Of a stretch of 64,000 nt of DNA, positions 59,192 to 64,000 are shown piece after piece. The translations under genes and the position numbers were made by a program. The stretch is taken from positions 17,532,285-17,596,284 of the forward strand of contig NC_063265.1 in the NCBI RefSeq assembly GCF_019578655.1. Direction: 5' to 3'. The number at the start of each line of letters is the position of its first letter. The first letter of the stretch is position 1. The notes below the pieces were generated by a model. The model was not told the DNA's origin and did no database searches. It saw only the letters and a list, made by a program, of their open reading frames with translations. This stretch comes from Ricinus communis (Eukaryota > Streptophyta > Magnoliopsida > Malpighiales > Euphorbiaceae).

Positions 59192-62100
59192 CTAATAGAC
59201 TCCACAATTGAACTTCATTTTTCGCAAAGAAATGTACGCCAAGAGACGGTAGCCAAAAACCATTGCCACCAGGGCACTGACTTCCGTTACACCATTGCCT
59301 ATTCTGATTCCATTAATGGGAGGTGATATATCCTCATATTGTACCTTAAGAAGAAGCTTGTAGGTGTGGTAATTGAAAGACAAATAACGAATCCAAGCCA
59401 CGAAGATTGGAACTTTCTGCAAACATAGACATTATATTATTAGATCTTTTCCTTGAGTATAAAATCCAGGAGAGTTTTTTTTTTTTTTTAATTTTCCCTT
59501 TTGCTTGAATTTTCACTCTTGATTTTATTTTCTGAAACTTCAACATTGGATGTTGATTTTTCCCTACTGTACAAATGATGTTTGGTGAAATGCACTGGGA
59601 GCTGCGAATCTATATTCGAATTATTATAAGAAAATTCATCCAAGTACTCGTGGAAAAGAGGATAAATTCATGATTAGAATGTCAAATGTTTACCTTGACA
59701 AAGTATCCTCCAGCCAGCATAAAGGTCATCACAGTTACTGATGCTAGTGTTGTAGCCTTCTTTAAGTCCATCAATGTCGCTCCAATAGCTAGTCCGAGAC
59801 CCTGTCATTACAGCCATCTTTTATTAAACACATAAGGTTTTGATGTTTGAGTTGCTTTTCTTGATTTTTATTTCCCAGAAAAGTCTTACCTGAGCTGCAA
59901 CAATACAGAGGAAAACTGTAAGCAGGCTAAGGAAAAACGGACCGGCGCTCATTCTCAAGCCTGCCATGAAATAGACGACTAGAAGGAATAATACTGGTAG
60001 TATCAGATCAAGTGGAAGATCACTTGTAGTCCTTGCCAAGAAATACGCACTCAATCTATACATATCTGCTGCCCGTTCCTTATTAAGCATTGCTCTTTCT
60101 TGAGGAAATGTAAAGATCGCCGTGAACACAGGAAAGAATCCCCAGAAAACAGCGATAAAGAAAAGCAACCCTGACTGCAGTTGCAAGAAGTTTAAGTCTC
60201 ATAAGCTTCACAGTTCAAATGTTAATGAATCTTGAAGGATTAGAAAATTACTTACCTGATCTTGCAGGCCTTTCAGGCTTCGACTATTAGATTGCCACCA
60301 TAATAATCCCAAGATAACTGCGGTGGAGAGAACTTGAGTGATTCTCAACCAGCTAAAATAGTCATGTCTTCTTTCTTTGATTCCTCTGCACAGCAATATT
60401 GTAAATTGTTGCCACCAGCTTGCTCCCCATAGTCGCTTCGGACTAGCAACTTTCAACTTCACTTCTTCATCCAGAGGTATAGGAACCATAATTTTCTTCT
60501 TCTCCATTTCTGCAACTCTCGTCTCATAAGCTTCCACAAGATACTGGATTGAAACATCAACAGATTATTAAAAAACATCTCGTTGAATAGTTAAAGCAGG
60601 AAATGGAAATAGAACCTATTCCATATTACGACGGGGAAACCTGGAATTTACCTCATGCACAACCGAAGGAGATGGTTTCCCGTTTCCTGTATCAATGTCA
60701 GAATTCCCCATTTGAACTCTATCCTCCAATTCTGATGGCACAGAAACATCGTTTATGTTTCCATTTGCAAGGTCTAGTAAGAACTCTGCCGGATTCATGG
60801 CAATAAGAGGATTACAACCGATAGATGAGAAATATGGCATCGTTTCTGATGCTTTTCCAAAATAGAGTAGGCTTCCTTTCCCGAGAAGGATCAACTTGTC
60901 AAACTTGTGGAATAGTCTACTTGATGGCTGGTGGATTGTTGTTACTACCGTTTTCCCAGCCTGCCGTCAAAAGTTAGTACTGGTTAGTAACAGAATTATA
61001 ACACAATAATCAGATTTTGTTTGAAAGCTACATCTATATATACCTCTGCTATGTCTTGTAGCATCTGAACTATCCTTAAAGCGGTTGTAGAATCCAGGCC
61101 AGAGGTTGGTTCGTCAAGAAAAAGAAGAGACGGATTGATTATAATCTCATTTCCTATACAAACTCTTTTTCTTTCCCCACCTGATACACCTCGGACAAAT
61201 GAGCCTCCAATCATAGTATCTTGACACCTGTGAAATCAAAATTCTCATTGATTTAGCTTGCAAGAATCAGTAGTGATCATCAAGATTCATTTTACTTGGT
61301 GATATTTACACATACCTCTCCAAGCCTAGCTCATAGATGACATCTAAGGCTCTTTTTTCCTTCTGCTCTCTTGTCAATGTCTTTGGCAACCGGAGGCGGG
61401 CTGCATATGTTAGCGTTTCTTTCACTGTCAAGTGGGGAAACAGAACATCATCTTGAGTCACAAATCCTATCCTGCAAAAGTGAGGGAATGTCACTGTCAG
61501 GTGACTGAACTATATATAACCGAAATAATTGTTGACAAGAGTTGAATTCCTAACACCCTATATTAGAAAATGTTTCCATATGTAATAATTAGAAAATGTA
61601 GCAATACCATTGTTTGACTAAACAAGTTTATAATGAATTTCTCACCTACTTTTAAGATTCTTGCAATATGGTTGGTCATTGTAAGTTATTGTACCACCAA
61701 CAGTTTGATGGATTAACCTGCCACTGAGCAGATTCAAGAGTGACGTCTTTCCACTTCCTGAAGGACCCATAAGTGCCAAGACTTGCCCTGGATCTACTGA
61801 ACCACTAATTCCATTCAAGATATCTTTCTCCTCCGTCGATGCAATGCCCTTTATAATCACCTTGTAAGTAACATCTGTGAACTGCATCCGGAAGAGAGAG
61901 CAAAATGTTAATAATTTCAGTATATTTCATCAATTGCATTATTATACAAAGAAGATGATGATAATAATGTAATGACTAAAGACTTCTTTTCTACGAAGTA
62001 CATTATTGAAATTGGAGAAATTGTTCATACCCTTCTTTCCACAGCAAAGAATTGCTTGTATATTAAATATATGGAATCCATCATACACAGTGATAAAGTC

Positions 62101-62410
62101 CAGACAGAAATGCACAACTAAGTTCAAGAAATGCACTGTATATTAATTAGTTGATTAGTTTGTTGATTGTTTAGGGAAAGAAGGGAAAGTCTTGTACACT
62201 AATGTCATTATAGATCATGAAACCTCTGTACAAGACTGAACCTGACCATGCTAGCCATGTTCTATGGATATCGCGTTGATTTGCTACATAATTCTCCATT
62301 GCCTGTCCAAATAGAATGCATATCAAATCAATCCACGGCAGCATTAGGAAACGCAAGTTCTCATGCATCCTTACGTGCATATGCTTTTGGGGATCACCAA
62401 GAAGAATAAG

Positions 62411-62445
<35 letters not shown>

Positions 62446-62563
62446 AGATTACTACTCTTTGATGGCAAAGATTATGTACCTTGAGATAAATTGGCAAGGT
62501 GGGTTCTGTTTGAAACTTCGGTTTACGCATTCCAGCTTCAAGATCTTCGGCTGCAACAGGCAT
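59192..62563 (-). CDS. ABCG-subfamily (white-brown complex) half-size ABC transporter, nine exons
   Basis: Exons are 62480-62563, 61646-61881, 61316-61471, 61044-61227, 60652-60960, 60256-60543, 59890-60174, 59694-59801 and 59192-59416, giving 624 residues. The ATPase domain comes first: Walker A GPSGSGKT (67-74), Q-loop Q113, signature VSGGERKR (173-180), Walker [13 protein letters not shown] (193-204) and H-loop H230. The six-helix membrane domain follows from about 370, including [20 protein letters not shown] and [21 protein letters not shown]. Half-transporters act as dimers in the plasma membrane, exporting lipids, hormones or cutin/suberin precursors. It sits in the clade with ABCG9, 14, 21, 25 and 26, but I cannot fix the orthologue or substrate. 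The segment before the last helix is short and lacks the cysteines seen in several relatives. Intron 1 holds an (AT)n run. Confidence 0.94.
62412..62442. repeat. (AT)n microsatellite in ABCG intron 1
   Basis: About 15 uninterrupted AT units, read directly. Confidence 0.9.
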
Positions 62564-64000
62564 AAAATATATATGTGTATGTGTATAAATTCTTTGTAAG
62601 AACTAAGCAAAGAATGGAATTTGGTCATATGTAAGAGCTCATGTAAAAATCTCTGGTCTGTTTTAGTTCTTGCTGGGTGACTATTATATCAAGGAGTGCT
62701 TGATAATAATGAGACCACAATTCCAATTTTGAGGCTAATATTTCGTATTGTGACTTATTTTTCTTGCAAACTTTTTTAAGTCAATAATTGAATGAATGAC
62801 CCGATGAGTTGTATCTGAAACTTGACATTTAAGGAGAGTGATTTCTGAAATGATCTTTTTTACGAACTTTTGTGGCTAAAAGAATTCAACTTTCCCAACA
62901 ATCAAACCCGAAGAAAAGCAAACATGTTTCTTGTAATGTCATGTAAGATGTACACTTCCATTACTATCCATATCATTTAAATCTTTGTCACAAGAAAGAA
63001 AGCAAAAAAAAACAAAAATTTAATAAAAGGTAACAGAAGTAAACAGTCTCTGAAATCTTTTTCAACAATTCACATTGATTTAGGTGAGTGAGTTTGAATT
63101 ATGTCATCCATTTTTTGAATAATCTCACCTTACTACTAGCTAGATTAAGTTATGAAATACATATTATTTTTTTTAGAAGTTATAAAATCATATGCATTAA
63201 TACGATCAGAAAAACGATTTCTAAGAAAAAAAAAAAAGTATTATTAATATTTTGGTTTATTGGATTATGTTAATAACTTTTCAGTCAATTTCTCAGAGAT
63301 TAGGGGGTCCAATTTCTATTATTTGCCATCTATTTTAAGGGTTACTTCACCTATCATTGGGACCCATATAGGACTTATCGTTTCGTCTAATGTCATAATT
63401 GTCAGAAAATTCCAACTTGTTAGGAGAGTAATGTTGGACATCACACATCAATCAGCAGCAGCCCTGATCAAGATCATTTAATTAACACAAATTTCTATAA
63501 AAGAAAATTAAAAAAAAAAAAAGAAACTGTATATTTGTTAGTGAAGATGGCAAGCTTCAAATCTTATTAACAATAATTACGTTTCTAATCCTCAATAAAA
63601 CTATTCAACTGAAAACTAAAAGGGTTTTTCATGATTATTGTTTCTTCTACTTAAATAGAAAAAAAAAAAAAGATTTGAATCAAACAAGAAAATATATATA
63701 ATGGGCATTGAGACAACACCACTGAGGAAAATGGAAAAACACTTGTAAGACCTAAAAACACCTAAAATGCTTTTCAGAAAAAGGAATTTCTTTTTATATT
63801 TTCTTCTATTAATTAGGGAAAAAGTAGTGGGAAAGCTATGTGTCATCACTATATATATATATATACATGTTCGAACTTAATCAAAGATTGAAAAGGGTCC
63901 CAATATCACTGGCTTCACAATTTTTCTGCAAGTGGGGGGTATTAAAAGAAAATTCATCGTCACTTTCTTCTCCCATAAAACGGATGTTTCTATTCATTTT
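62564..64000. other. Upstream region of the ABCG gene and AT-rich spacer
   Basis: This is the promoter side of the minus-strand ABCG gene. It holds homopolymer A runs, an (AT)n run near 63851-63865 and no supported coding region. A further upstream non-coding exon cannot be excluded. Confidence 0.5.

Noticed and set aside
62171..62345. Possible extra exon in ABCG intron 1
   Set aside because: The two flanking exons join directly at [10 protein letters not shown] as in all relatives, so an inserted exon would break the conserved N-terminus.
1..64000. A new multi-gene defence, biosynthetic or mobile system
   Set aside because: The genes belong to unrelated, well-known plant families with normal spacing and no clustering of function. 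Unusual signals are limited to repeats, organellar DNA and two uncharacterised small loci.

Overview
The window is plant nuclear DNA, almost certainly from a eudicot. It is AT-rich, with intron-containing genes separated by multi-kilobase spacers full of poly-A/T runs, microsatellites and decayed transposons. The proteins are plant-specific: a fasciclin-like arabinogalactan protein, an RHF2A-type RING-H2 ligase, sucrose-phosphatase, carotenoid isomerase, an ABCG half-transporter and a WVD2-like microtubule protein. I cannot name the species from sequence alone. There is no bacterial, phage or CRISPR content.

Layout, left to right. (1) 1-1131: last intron and last exon of a WVD2-like/TPX2-family gene on the + strand, cut by the window edge. 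(2) 1.1-8.6 kb: spacer with an LTR-like stretch, a probable mitochondrial insert (3.6-4.3 kb) and a MITE (4.8-5.3 kb). (3) 8637-11199 (-): two-exon FLA gene. (4) 11.2-18 kb: spacer. (5) 17988-21311 (-): eight-exon RHF2A-like ubiquitin ligase. (6) 21.3-27.4 kb: spacer. (7) 27373-28050 (-): intronless gene of the uncharacterised 'pollen preferential' type. (8) 28-39 kb: very AT-rich spacer holding a 529-bp hAT-type MITE with terminal inverted repeats and an 8-bp target-site duplication, plus degenerate tandem repeats. (9) 39013-39629 (-): small two-exon gene for an uncharacterised one-helix membrane protein. (10) 39.6-46 kb: a possible cryptic minus-strand transcript (41.5-42.9 kb), a nuclear-type tRNA-Cys(GCA) gene and a chimeric organellar insert with a plastid trnG(UCC) 5' exon and intron start and a 106-bp tandem duplication. 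(11) 45963-49762 (-): eight-exon sucrose-phosphatase. (12) 49.8-54.1 kb: AT-rich spacer with a second copy of the 32-kb repeat and a SINE-like remnant. (13) 54097-58486 (+): thirteen-exon carotenoid isomerase (CRTISO). (14) 59192-62563 (-): nine-exon ABCG half-transporter, tail to tail with CRTISO. (15) 62.6-64 kb: spacer upstream of the ABCG gene.

The multi-exon models were built by hand from GT..AG junctions, and every set of exon lengths sums to an open frame. The genes are independent units. SPP (last step of sucrose synthesis) and CRTISO (lycopene pathway) both belong to leaf primary or plastid metabolism, but nothing indicates a functional cluster. I found no clearly new multi-gene system. 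The points most worth a second look are the tRNA-Cys gene with a broken G53-C61 pair, the mixed plastid/mitochondrial insert with CpG-decay marks, the triplicated SINE-head-like module inside SPP, and two uncharacterised loci (39.0 and 41.5-42.9 kb).
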